DNA from: Climacium dendroides
Taxonomy: Eukaryota; Streptophyta; Bryopsida; Hypnales; Climaciaceae
Direction: 5' to 3'
Assembly (NCBI GenBank): GCA_950106755.1
Contig: OX467083.1
Coordinates: 25,911,029 to 25,975,028 of the forward strand
Length of the DNA stretch: 64,000 nucleotides
Under the pieces are notes generated by a model. It was not told where the DNA came from. It saw nothing but the letters and a program-made list of their open reading frames with translations, and ran no database searches. A program made the translations under genes and the position numbers. This document shows positions 36,290 through 48,899 of the stretch, piece by piece. Within the stretch, counting starts at the first letter, position 1; every line of letters starts with the position of its first letter.

Positions 36290-38540
36290 AGAGAATAATT
36301 GAAGTATCTATGGACAATTATTATGGTCACAAAATATTGAGGATACAACTAAAGTCAATATATAGAATCGTGACCTCTCAAATATCCCATATTGTTACCT
36401 TTTGAATACCTCAAAACGATTGGTCTTTGCAACAAAAGCTAATACAAGAGGCTAGGACTAACTAGAATGAACACACATCTTGAGAATCAATGGAAGTTGA
36501 TAACTACAAATCATTGTTATTGACATCACCCATTGGCACTCTAAGTTTCTACTTGATTGAATCCTTCATTCAAAAGATTAATTTTAGTGATGTTAGCCAT
36601 GGCCACATTTTATATAAATAATTTTGATATTGTTCAAACCCTCTAAATATCTAGGGCCAAGGATGATATAATTTTTTTTTGTTGGTAGATGAAATTAAGA
36701 AGCAAGAAAATGTGTTCTTTTCTAATTTTAGAAACTATTGATCAATTTCATTTAAAAAATTGATCAAGCATCAATAAAAATTGAAGTGGTCATGAGCAAA
36801 CATTATAATCACAATGTAGTTTAGGTACAATTAAATTCAATATATAGAATTGCAACCTCTCAAATATCCCATAACAATTGATATTTGTAACGTAAGCTAA
36901 TAGAAAAGGACTTTTATAAAATGAGCATACATTTGGAGAATTTGTACAAAGTGACTACCACAATTAATTGTGATTGATATTTTCTATTGGTCCTTGAGGG
37001 TTTTATTTAATAGAGTTTTAAGTTCTAAAGATTAATCTTAGTGATGTTAGTCATGGCTATATTTTGTATAAATAAGTTATGTATTGTCCAATCCCTCTAA
37101 ATATCTAGGGGTCAAGGTTGAAATAATATTTTTTTATTGGTAATGAATTTAAAAAACAAGAAAATATGTTCTTTTCTATTTTTAAAAACTATCAATTAAT
37201 TTCATTTAAATAATTGATTGAACATCAATAAAATTGAAGTAGGCATGACAAACATTAGAATAACAATATACTCAAAATACAACTAAATTGAATATGTAAG
37301 ATTGTGACCCTTCAAATATCCCATAATGATTGGTGTTTACAATGTAAGCTAATAGAAAAAGAATAATATAGGATGAGCATACATCTTGTGAATCAATGGG
37401 AGTTGACAATCACAAATCATTGTTATTGATATCATTCATTAGCACTTTAGGTTTATACTTCATAGAATCTTTATTTTTAAGGATTAATTTTAGTGATGTC
37501 AACCATGGCCACATTTTATATGAATAATTTTGGTATCATCCAAACCCTCTAATTATCTAGTCAAGGTCAATAATGAAATAATATTTTTTTGTGGGTAATG
37601 AAATTAAAAAAATAAGAAAATATATTTTCTATTAACATTTTATATAAATAATTTTGGTATCATCCAAACCCTCTAATTATCTAGCCAAGGGTCAATGATG
37701 AAATAATATTTTTTGTGGATAATGAAATTAAGAAACAAAAAAATATTTTTTCTATTAATTTTAGAGCCTAATGATTAATTTCATTTAAAAAATTGATTTA
37801 GCATGAATAGAATTGAAGTAGACGTGGACAAACGTTATGGTCACAATGTATTTTAGATTCAACCAAATTCAATATATAGAATTGTGATGTTTTAAATATC
37901 TCATATTGTGAACTTTTGAATATTCCAAAACAATTGGTCTTTGCAACGTAAGCTAATACAAGAGGACTCATCTAAGATGAGCTTACATCTCGAGAATCAA
38001 TGGAAGTTGACAACTACATATCATTATTATTGACATCACTCATTGGTACTTCATGTTTTTACTTGATAGAATCCTTACTTCTAAAGATTGATTTTTAGTG
38101 ATGTTAGCTATAATCATATTTTATATAGATAATTTTGGTATTACCCAAATCCTCTAAATATTTTGAGATCAAGGATGAAATAATGTTTCTTTTGCTGGGA
38201 ATGAAATTAAAAGCAAGAATATATATTTTTATATTTTTTGAAACTATTGATTAATTTCTTTTTAATTTAATTGATCGAGCATCAATAAAATTGAAGTAGA
38301 CATGGGCAAACATTATGGTCAAAATATTTTTTAAATTCAACCAAATTCAATATATAGAATTATGACCTCTCAAATATCCCATAATGATAGGTGTTTGCAA
38401 CACCAACTAATAGAAAAAGACTTGTATAGGACAAGCATACATCTTGAGAATTAATAGGAGTTGACAATCACAAATCATTGCTATTGACATCATCCATTGG
38501 AACTTTAGGTTTTTACTTGATAGTTTCTTTATTAGGATTG
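36290..38540. repeat. Satellite-like array, five ~480-bp units
   Basis: The anchor TATATAGAAT followed by CTCAAATATCCCATA recurs at 36359, 36841, 37293 (as TATGTAAGAT), 37873 and 38351. Spacings are 482, 452, 580 and 478 bp. Each unit also carries GTTGACAATCACAAATCATTG, TTTTAGTGATGT(T/C)AGCCAT and CCAAACCCTCTAA. The long third interval contains a 124-bp internal duplication (starts at 37511 and 37635). Units 1 and 4 share an extra block, TTTTGAATA plus CAAAACGATTGG-like sequence, absent from units 2, 3 and 5. No coding frame. Confidence 0.85.
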
Positions 38541-39111
38541 CTAGTATGTGAGCCTACAAGCTTGATGTTTTTTTGTCTATTACCTATGACCGTGGATTTG
38601 TGACCATGGTATTAGACTTAGGGTGGTGAGAATGATTTTTGCAATTTGGGGTTTAGGAGAGACTAGAAGGTTTGGAACAAGTGATGTTCTCACTTACAAA
38701 TAACCTTCTTTTACAAAAAAGTTGGAATTTTAGTTGAATAATTGATAGTTTAGGATTTAAGATTTAGGATTTAGGATACAATAAATATATAGTACTCTAT
38801 TTTGAATCTTGCATGGTTTCTAATACATGTACTGAGTAACCTCTTGCATGGTTTTCAATACATGTACTAAATAAACTCTGTAGGCTAGTGAGGTTTGAAC
38901 CCACCACATACCTTATCAATAGGGTACATTCAACACATTGATGCCAAACAATTAATTAAAGTTTCTAAAGTAGATTATGTACTTTGAGTTTTCATTTTAA
39001 AAAATCCAACACTATATTCTAAATAACTCAATTTTTTCAACAATTGAACTTTGAATGACATTGACCTTGGCATACATAGAGACGAGAAAACAAATTGTTT
39101 ATACAAATGGA

Positions 39112-39600
39112 ATGATAGGAGGTAGAACAAACCATGTGGGATATGTAAATTAGGATTAGTAGGAGCTCAACTACTTACAGTTAAGTCAAAAATAGGAATT
39201 GTAGTTAAAGTAAAATTTCAAACTTCATTTAGGTAATTTAGAATAACTTTTCTAGAAAACTTTAAACGAACTTAATGTGTAAAATCAAGCTAAATTTCAT
39301 CTTTAAAAATTTGTTTGAGATTTTGAGACTCCAATCAGAAGTTATAGATAAATTTCAAAGAAGGGTTGGAAGGGACATTTTCTTTAACAATTTCAATCAA
39401 CTTCTTTGAAATTTGTCCATAAATTTTGATTGGAGACTTGAAATTTCAAGAAAATTTTGGAAGATGAAATTTGAATTGATTTCAAAAAAAAAATTTAGTT
39501 CAAAGTTTTATGAAAAAAATTATTCTACTTTGCCAAAATGAGGTTTGAAATTCTACTTTGTACACAATTCCTACGTTTTGACAATGAGCAGTCAAAGCTT
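39112..39600. mobile_element. Foldback element
   Basis: The left end (GGAGGTAGAACAAACCATGT) is related to the MITE at 14355-16580. From about 39184 to 39370 the sequence pairs imperfectly with 39400-39590. Matching blocks are AAAAATAGGAATTGTAG against CACAATTCCTACGTTTTGAC, and AATTTCAAAGAAG against CTTCTTTGAAATTTGTCC, around a loop near 39370-39400. Arms are about 190 bp. The right counterpart of the outermost 70 bp was not found. Confidence 0.65.
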
Positions 39601-40180
39601 TCATCTTCAAATTATCCCATTGATACCCTTTAAGGATTCATGATGGATCATGAATTTCATTATAAAAACAACCTCTTCAACCTTCATTTACACTACATGT
39701 CAATGAAGTAAGTCCTTCACCTTACCATCTTAAAATTTCTTGATGGTGGATGGTCATTGGATTTTAATTTGGACCTTTTTTTTTTTCTAGAATTGGACAT
39801 TTTCATTTTTACAACATCTTGGTCATTTGATTTTTGCTAAATTTGAAATTTTTTTATTCATTTATTGGCATACTTTTAAATAATTATTTTTTGCCAATTT
39901 TGCCCTACTTCTTTGATATGTGGAAAAATGAAAACTACAATGATGTTTAGTCGATTGCCAAATCAACACAATTATGTTGATTGATGTTTAGAGGATTCCT
40001 AAATCAACAAAGCCCAAACAAAAATTGTTGTAATCAACATAAATGCACCGAACTTTTGTTGATTAGGGTCCCATTTCTTTGTAATGTGTATTGATTTCTT
40101 GGCGACAACAATTTGAATCCGAGACTAATATCACAACTATATCCCTTGAATTAGTGAAGCAAGAAAGCTATCAACAACCA

Positions 40181-40719
40181 TGTTGGAGACATTTTTATAA
40201 GTGAGTCTCTTAAGCATGAGGCCTTAGACCACTTGCCCCTTTTTTTTTTTTTTTTCTTTTTTTAATATTTTTTAAGTCTAAAATGACTCTATTGAAGGTG
40301 GAAGGTTGGTTTGAAATTTTTTTAGCTATTGTAGTACCTCTTCAATTTCAACACCTATTTTTGAATATTTAATAATTTTTTTAAACTTAAACAATAAAAA
40401 ATAATTACAACAATTTTTTAGTCATCCAAGATCCTAAATTAATAAATTATTCAACAATTGTTTAAGTATCCAATACAATATGCTACCAAATATTTTTTGT
40501 ACTATATTACTGGTATCCTCTCCACACAATCATTTATTTCTAGTGCATTGAATACCAATATCATGAGAGCTCGATTGTATAGATGACAACACTTCTTGCT
40601 TGAACTCTTTTCTCCTTGAGCTCTCTATTTTTGTTCATGTTATTAGAGATTGCACATGCATGGTATTTTCTATTGCAAATTTATTTGCTTAGAGCATTTT
40701 TATGACAAGACTCACAACA
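40181..40719 (+). mobile_element. Copia-type 5' LTR (539 bp)
   Basis: Starts TGTTGGAGAC and ends CTCACAACA, giving TGTTG/CAACA inverted ends, and is followed two bases later by a primer-binding site at 40722. The region before the end (TTGAACTCTTTTCTCCTTGAGC) looks like a typical R/U5. No matching 3' LTR was found, so the element is truncated. Downstream sequence to about 41450 contains no open gag or pol. Confidence 0.6.
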
Positions 40720-40721
40720 AA

Positions 40722-40740
40722 TGGTATCAAAACAAGGCTC
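40722..40740 (+). other. Putative initiator-Met tRNA primer-binding site
   Basis: TGGTATCAAAACAAGGC matches the usual plant retrotransposon primer-binding site TGGTATCAGAGC at its first eight bases and then diverges. Its position two bases after the LTR end fits the rule for Copia elements. Confidence 0.6.
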
Positions 40741-41449
40741 TTTTTTAGACCATTTTTCACATATTTCATATGGTGAAAGCCTTGATGCGATAGAGAGAGA
40801 TTCCTAGATTGAAGAAACAATCCACTTTGCATCTCTTTAGTTGTCAAAGCAAAACAATATGTTGGTAAACTCCATAAGACAGAATTACCAATTATAGTTC
40901 ATCAAACTGAAGAACATCAAATTAAACAAGATGGTATCGATACAAGTAAAAGAGCAAAGTAATTGAAGAAGCAAGGTAAATATCAAAATAGGTTTCAATT
41001 CAATCTTCCATTCATATTTTTAGCAATGAAGAGGTTCAAAAATCCTACCAATGATCTTTCATTTTTTAAACTTGCTCATAGATCTCTAAGGATTCCAAGT
41101 CCATAAGTGATGTTAAGAGGCAATTTGTGGACATGGTTCATACAAAAAGAAGAATTAAAAGATAACTATCTACATGCAACCAAAAGTGGGATGGTAGTGT
41201 AGTTGAGTCATTAACATGAGGGAGAATTGGAAAGTTATCTTCTTCTACATAATGAACTAATTAATGTGTTGCAAAAAAAAATTTAGACAAGTACTTTCTA
41301 CAACTATTATATAACCTATATTATAGAGTATGATTGAGGCAAGGGCATTTGAACTCATTAATAAAAATGTCAAAAGTCAAATTGTAGTAGTTGACCAAAT
41401 TTATAGGTATTAATAAATTGATGTGGTCGAATTTACTTGAAAGAACAAT

Positions 41450-43050
41450 ATGACATTAATCCCTAATTGAAGGACCAAATTTCATTTTTTGGCAACATAG
41501 TAATTTTGAGCAACTTACTATGAATGGAATTTTTTTCTTTGAAAATTTCACACAACATGTGCCCAAAGAGTAACTTTAAGGCCCAACATTTTTTATAACT
41601 TTTGACTACATGGTTAAAAAGTTATTGTATGATTTGTAATCTTCAACATTTGGCAAGTAGCTTAGGCAATAAAAAAAACTACTTTAAAAATCAATTTTCA
41701 AAAAATTAAAATTTGAAATTGGTTCTCTAGATTTATACATATATGGAAAGTTTTAAATCATTCCATTTTGATTAATGAGATGAAAGTTATGAGGAGTTTT
41801 AATTGTGGGTAGTTTTTGAATAATTATGAAATCTCTACTCTAAAATAAACTTTGAAGTCCTTTATTTAACTCAATTTTCAATTTTTTTGGAAAAAAATAA
41901 AAACATTAGGTGGAGGTTTTTTATTACAACATTATAAGCATTAGGATTGGAAATTTTCAATTCCATAAATAATTGGTTAATGATTTTGAATTTTGAATCA
42001 TTCTTTACTTTTTTTCTACTTACAATTTTTTTCCTATATGTTGTACAATTTCAATTGATCTAAAATTTTTTAAAGCATGTAACCAACTTGCCTTAAAGAA
42101 TGAATCTAAATAGTTACAATCATTTTGGGTATTTTTTCACAATGATTTGACCTTATGAAGTGCAATTGTCTGATTTTTTGGTGAGGAAAAAAAATTTGTC
42201 ACTTCAAATGTTAATATTTTTCAATTTGTATGGTGGAAATTTCTGAAATTTTTTCCACATCTTTTCAAACTAGTGTATTACAAAAACCTATGGTTACATG
42301 TGCCCAAAAATGTTTTTTTTCAAAAATTTGGTACTTGTTATAGATATGGTAGTTTTAGAGCATTTTCGGTGAAAACATAGTCAAAAAACCTTTAGAGATT
42401 ATTCCTTAAATGCTCAAATTAAAGATAGTTGGCTTACCTTTATAGTAAATTTATCAAGGCTTCACTATGGTCTATACAACAATTGATGATTGTATTGCAA
42501 GTAATAGATGTTGTTTCTTATTTCTTATTTATCTCTTAAATTTTTTTTGGGCCATTGGTACTAATAAAGAAAGAGATGTTGCAAATATATATAGTTACAT
42601 ATAATTAAAATTTTTTTCCCTACCATTGACTAAAGTTTCATATTTCAATCCAAATAAATTAATCCTCTTTGATATGAATATCATTGACAAAATAATCAAA
42701 TTTCTTTCAAAATATCTATGTCTTGGTTACATGTAGAGTATTTTTTTTCATTCCATTAATATATTACATGACTTTCTTGAAACTTTTTCAAATAATATTA
42801 ATTGAATGAAGTGTATTTTTCCAACATTCATCACCTCTCTAGTGGATGGTTGAGCATTTAAATAGGAGTTAAAATCATTGAGTCTATTTGTATCATGTGA
42901 CTATTTGTATCACTTTGTGGATACTATTTATCACCAAAGTACAAATGAAAGTTTGAAATGTATATTGTTGATACATCTACTACTATAGTATATGAATAGC
43001 ATCACAAAAATATGTCACCACTTCATCCATCATGCATATGGTTACCTTTC
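41450..43050. other. AT-rich spacer upstream of eS27
   Basis: No gene recognised. Sequence is dominated by A/T runs until GC rises sharply at about 43130 at the eS27 promoter. Confidence 0.5.
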
Positions 43051-43280
43051 CATCTAATTCTTTAATTTACATTCTGGAGTCTAAGGAAGGAGGGTGTTGC
43101 AACAAAATTTGATGTTCTAAATTTGCATCAAGGTCCACTTGTACTAACGTAAATAGGGTGGCTTCTTGAATTGTGGCACAAATAGGGACAACAGTAAAAC
43201 GGGGACGCTGCTCAACGACGAACGACGAAAACTCGGACGAAACTGAACGAAGAGCTGAACGAGAAACCCCAGAGGACCGA

Positions 43281-43290
43281 TTAGGGTTTA
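43281..43290 (+). promoter_or_regulatory. telo-box in the eS27 promoter
   Basis: TTAGGGTTTA lies 126 bp upstream of the eS27 start codon. The telo-box (AGGGTTT) is a common element of plant ribosomal-protein promoters. It is followed by a pyrimidine-rich leader (43315-43350, rich in CTCTT), which fits coordinated, TOR-linked translation of ribosomal proteins. A second TTAGGG pair is in intron 1 near 43657. Confidence 0.7.
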
Positions 43291-43415
43291 GGTTATAGAC
43301 GGAGCCACCACGGCATCCTCTTCCTCTTTGCGCTCGCGCTCTCTCTGTCTCTGGAGAAGAGGCTTGCACCGCAAATCCCATCAGTCGTCATCTCCCAAGC
43401 TCATCGTCCTCCACC

Positions 43416-44263
<848 letters not shown>

Positions 44264-44681
44264 ATTTAGATGTGGAAGCAGATTCGAGGGTGTCGATTTT
44301 CGGCTTGTTTAATGGGCAACTTTCTCCGTTATCATGTGTCTTGGTGAATAGCCAAGTTCTTGGATTTCAATGAAGAGCAATTCTTGATTCTATGCTAGTT
44401 TCAGTGTCGTTTTGGTTCAAGTTTGTGAAACTCAAATTTGTGTGCTTGGATCTCTTCGAAACTTTTGCTTATGCTGAATTGGCTGTTTCTGTGGATTCTT
44501 GACTTGGATGCATTCCAAATTTGATTCTCTTCATGTTGTAGCCGGCAGGCTCGTCGAAATTAGAGGATGGAGGTTTAATAATTGGAGCTAGAAAAGATAC
44601 TTTGTGCTCGTCGGTGTCACTCACGCTCAACATAAAGTGTCTTGTATCTTAAAATTTCCTTCGTTTACGATGATCGGGGAC

Positions 44682-44748
44682 GTGTTGCCGTTAACTTTGT
44701 AATAAATCTTGCTCAAACAAGATTTATTACGAAGTGACACGGCAACAC
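44682..44748. repeat. Hairpin downstream of eS27
   Basis: Arms of about 30 bp, GTGTTGCCGTTAACTTTG plus TAATAAATCTTG and its inverted partner, differ at about four positions around a six-base loop (CTCAAA). A third, partial copy of the right arm, GCATTACAAAGTCAACG, follows at 44764. It may be a small MITE. It overlaps a possible AATAAA signal of eS27. Confidence 0.7.
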
Positions 44749-44769
44749 TTTTCTCAAACAGGATGCATT

Positions 44770-45355
44770 ACAAAGTCAACGTCACCTTAAAGTTTCTTTG
44801 TTTATGGTTATCAAGGCGCAAGCCACTGATGGGTATGTTGAGTGTTTAGGCCTGCACTGAGGATGCGCTAAGAAATGGAAAATCGTGCAAATGACATGAA
44901 ATGTGTTCAGAGATGACAGAAGGATGATATCAATATGATCATTTTGCATGATATTCCCCTCAAGGCCCAAGGCTTTTTTGGGTCTAATTAGAACATCATT
45001 GCTTTTGAAATGTTACAAGTCTAAATGTTATTAAGGTATAGAAATCTCAACTATACAATCTTGTAGTGTACTTGTTGTAAATGTCATGGATCAAATTTGG
45101 AGTCATATGGTCACATGGATTGCAAGATCATAATGTTTTAGTGTTGAAAAAGGATGCTGAAATTTTGCTTGCTACACATTTGGACGTGAAATTTGATTTC
45201 TAAACCTTTTCAAATGAAAAAAATTTAAACTATAAAGTTCTTGAAAATCAGCATACAAATACATTGGTGAAAGAAAATATCATTCAATTGACTCATTGTG
45301 TCTGTGAAATGGCATTGAAATGTCAAGAAAAGTTGCAAAAAAACCACATCCAAGG
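44770..45355. other. Spacer without a recognisable gene
   Basis: No coding motif, RNA gene or clear repeat was recognised. Confidence 0.45.
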
Positions 45356-45359
45356 CTGA

Positions 45360-45925
45360 ACCTCCTTCTCTTAAAATGACTCAATCATTCATAACTTCTT
45401 GAATTAATATGAAATTTTATCCACACAAACTAGACTAGTATGCACAACTTTCCCAAAAAAACATTATTGAAAACGGGCACTATGATTCAACAACTGTAGT
45501 GCCTCTTTCTTCTTCATGATTGTATGAAGAAGAAATAAGCTGCCAAAGTTCATTGTAATGAAAAACTATTAGGGTTTTGAACTTTGAATTGCTCCATAAC
45601 ATTCGAATTAGCTTGGATTGATATGAAAATTTCACGATAATAACTAGACTTCAAGGGAAACATGATCCAACAAATTTTATTGAAAACAAACATTGGATGA
45701 AGGAGATACAAGCCCCTAAAGTTGCAGCCATCAAATGCAGTTTGGTGAACTCAAATTGAACCTGTGAACTTTGATTGGCTTCAAAAAAATCAATACATCT
45801 TGGATTCATCTAACAATTTTACTACACAAACTAGACTAGTATGCGCAAATTTTCCAACAAGTTTTATTGAATTCGGACATTGGATGCAAAAGTTATAGTA
45901 CTTTGAATTGGACTCAAACTATGTG
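45360..45925. repeat. Degenerate ~200-bp tandem repeat, three copies
   Basis: AACTAGACT followed by a TTTTATTGAA-type block and CATTGGATG recurs near 45428, 45639 and 45829. Each is preceded by a GGATTGATATGAAA-like block. Units 1 and 3 share AACTAGACTAGTATGC. Confidence 0.6.
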
Positions 45926-46026
45926 AGGCAACTTTTGAGCCCCTTGAGCGTTGGGGGTTTAACCTAGAAATGTGAATTTGATAATAATATGACCAATTTG
46001 ACTCATTCTAGGCAGTGATCCCAGAA

Positions 46027-46088
46027 CTAGTTTATGGAATTTAGTGCAATATGCTACCTAGTTTAGGGAATTTAGCGTCGTATGCTAC
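46027..46088. repeat. 31-bp tandem repeat, two copies
   Basis: CTAGTTTA(T/G)GGAATTTAG followed by a variable six bases and TATGCTAC occurs at 46027 and 46058, head to tail. Confidence 0.75.
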
Positions 46089-46422
46089 CTTCAAGACAAA
46101 CATGCATCAATTTTGGCTACCTTGAGAGTGAGTGACATTAAAAATAAATAAAAAAGAAAGGATTTTGCAAATTGTAAAGGATGATTGGGAGTACTATAAC
46201 CCAAAACTAACTAAATATATGCTAATTCCTATGAGGAGGAAGTAACAAAGTGGCTATTGCAATCTATTGGTTGTTGCAATCTTGGCTAAAATTTAATTTT
46301 TTCAAGGATTTTTTTCTATATACATTTAGCTCTTGAAATTTTTTGATAAGAATGGAGCAAAATTTAGCCAGTTCTGTAAACGCTAGTTCTAAAAAGTACA
46401 ATTTAAATGGGAGGAACTACTA

Positions 46423-46501
46423 CTCCCTTTCCTCATAAAGACCCATGTTTGCCTTGTCCTTTACAAAGGGAACATGAGTCCTTTTTTAGAAATAGAGGGA
46501 G
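46423..46501. mobile_element. Stowaway-type MITE (79 bp)
   Basis: Inverted ends CTCCCTTTCCTC and GAAATAGAGGGAG, flanked by TA on both sides (46421-46422 and 46502-46503). The CTCCCT start and TA duplication are the Stowaway signature. Right after it, CTCTCTGTCCTTAAATGATT at about 46507 looks like the start of another, incomplete element. Confidence 0.8.
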
Positions 46502-47469
46502 TATTCTCTCTGTCCTTAAATGATTGTCCACTTTAAATGTCATTTTTTTAGGTTGTTTTGAATAGGTCAAAAAATACTTTCTTGTGGCTAATTTGATTTA
46601 TGTTGCAATGAACACATGCAATGCTCTTCATTGATTGTAGTGATATAAAATTTGGAACCTTTCTTAATTATGTTTTTTACAATATGATCAATGAAATTGG
46701 CTCAAAAATATATCAATAAAATTGTGGATAATTGTTTCTTGATAGAGGAAATACATTGGATTGAGTGAAGGATATTTGTTAGATACCTTTATTACTGTTT
46801 CAATGATTAATTATAAGGTTTTTAATGAAATCAATGGCAAGGAAATGAAAACTTATAGAAATGAAGATCTTATGTCAAGAATTTTTCTTATGCTATAATT
46901 TAATTTGCCTAAAATTGAGGTAAAGATTTTTTTTGCAATAGACTCTTGCTGGGTTAAATCTAAAAATAGCTCCTAAGGCATGTTTTGAAATAGACAAGAG
47001 CATGTGTTTCAAGTCTTTCACCTTGAGAATATGTTTTATGTAGAAAATGCACTATGTAAATAATGAAGTCTAAAAAAATAATTTCTTAAAAAATGAAAAC
47101 CATTTTTTCTTGGTGATTTCTAAGACAGGAAGTTTAAAGCACAATACTCTCCCAAATATTATCCCAAAATTAGCTCCAATTTTTTCAAATTCACTTTCTT
47201 ATATTCTATTTTTTGCGAATTTTCATTTTGAGCTTCTTCATTCCTTGCGTTGGAAGAATGGTGGTGTGTTGTAGTTGCGCTTGCTGCTCAAAAGCATGAT
47301 GATGGTGATGACACAAATGTCAAACTATAATGAAAGTACTCCTTGATATTTTGCACCAATTTATGTAATCAATATAATGATGAATGATGAAGACACTTTG
47401 GGCTTTCTATTATGTACTTACATTTTGAAATCAATTTTTTTGTTACATTGGGCAACCTAATTAGAAAGG

Positions 47470-48345
47470 CAACCTAATGAGAATATTCATTTGGCTATAT
47501 GGGTCCACATGACATACTTAGTAGAACCACCTTTGAAAGACTCTTCATCCACAATGGCCTTTGAACCAAAGTTATTCTTCTAGAAATCCAGACAACTAGG
47601 GTATCATTGGCTATTAATATGGGTCCACAAGGCATGCATATTTAGTAGAACCACCTCCATAAGACTCTTCATCTACAATGGTCTTTGGCCCAAAGTTTTT
47701 CTTTTCCTTCTAAAAATTCAGACAAGGAGGGTATCATTGGCTACGAATATGGGTCCACAAGGCATACTTAATAAAAACCACTTCCATAAAATCCTTCATT
47801 CACAATGGTCTTTGGCCCAAAGTTCTTCTTTTCCTTCTAGAAATTCAAACAAGGAGGGTATTGTTGGCTACGAATATGGGTCCACAAGGCATACTTAATA
47901 AAAACCACTTCTATAAGACTCTTCATTCACAATGGTCTTTGGCCCAAAGTTCTTCTTTTCCTTCTAGAAATTCAGACAAAGAGGGTATCGTTGGCTACGA
48001 ATATGGGTCCACAAGGCATACTTAATAAAACCACTATCATAAAATCCTTCATTCACATTGGTCTTTGGATCAAAGTAGTTCTTCTTTTTCTTCTAGAAAT
48101 TAAGACAACTAGGGTATCTTTGGCTATTAATATAAGTCCACATGACATACTTAGTAGAACCAACTCCAAGAAACTCTCCATTCACAATGGTCTTTGAACA
48201 AGTTCTTCTAAAAGTCCAGACAACTAGTGTATCGTTGTCTATTAACATGCGTCCACGTGTAGAACGAATGCCTCCAAAAGACTCTTCATTCACAACCATC
48301 TTTGAACCATTGTTCTTCCTTCTTCTTGAAGTCAAGCCCCCCTGA
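47470..48345. repeat. ~125-bp tandem repeat, seven copies
   Basis: The block GGGTCCACAAGGCATACTTA recurs at 47501, 47621, 47751, 47878 and 48005, with diverged copies near 48134 and 48249. Intervals are 115-130 bp. Each unit also has CTTCATTCACAATGGTCTTTG, GTTCTTCTTTTCCTTCTAGA and GACAA(G/C)(G/T)AGGGTAT. Middle units are most alike, and the outer ones have decayed, as expected of an array homogenised by unequal crossover. The period is not a multiple of three overall, so a repeat-protein gene is unlikely. Confidence 0.9.
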
Positions 48346-48761
48346 ATTTGCAATGTGTCCAGACAGCCACAAAGGACCACCTGGGCAGGTTTCTCCTTCA
48401 ACATCACAATCAACAAATACTTTTAGGCAAATGGTTTGACCTGGCCTTTCCTTTTAACTTGACCAATACTTCTGCAGCTGGCTTAAGCTTATCTGATCAA
48501 GAGCCCCAACAGATCTGGCTCCAGAAGGTGCTTCTTGGCCTCTGGAATTTCGTTCCCTTTGCTTTGGCCTCCACACATCCTTCGTGACTAGAGACCTGGT
48601 AAGTACCAAATTAGTGTCAGTGATGCTTTGAATTGAGTGATGGTATTGAATTAGAGTGACATGACATGAGCAGATTTTTCAATGAAGGTACACACCATGT
48701 CAGTATTCAGTATTTCTCAGAAGCTTTCTACGAGTTGTCTCCAAATTTGGGGACACTGTTA

Positions 48762-48883
48762 AGGTATGTTCGCACTTGATGTTAAAAGTGTTCTTATTGA
48801 GGGTCTTAAGAATGAATTTAGAACTATTTTGGATCAGATTCACATTCCAAACAATGCCTCTAACACCAAGTGTGAACATACCT
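48762..48883. mobile_element. Tourist-type MITE (122 bp)
   Basis: Ends AGGTATGTTCGCACTTGATG and CACCAAGTGTGAACATACCT are inverted copies with few mismatches. They are flanked by TTA on both sides (48759-48761 and 48884-48886), the TWA duplication made by PIF/Harbinger transposases. Confidence 0.85.
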
Positions 48884-48899
48884 TTAGAGTGATACTGAA

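Noticed and set aside
36290..38540. CRISPR-like array
   Set aside because: Units are about 480 bp and diverged, with no short identical repeats and unique spacers; it is satellite DNA in a plant.
38895..38915. B-box-like GGTTTGAACCC
   Set aside because: An isolated match without an A box or cloverleaf; expected by chance in 64 kb.
48093..48416. Minus-strand 107-codon frame through the tandem array
   Set aside because: The apparent protein repeats mirror the DNA repeat; unit lengths are not multiples of three, so the frame is fortuitous.
48348..48587. 79-codon frame after the 125-bp array
   Set aside because: It has no ATG at its start (opens at TTG), no domain, and the first part overlaps the decayed repeat edge.
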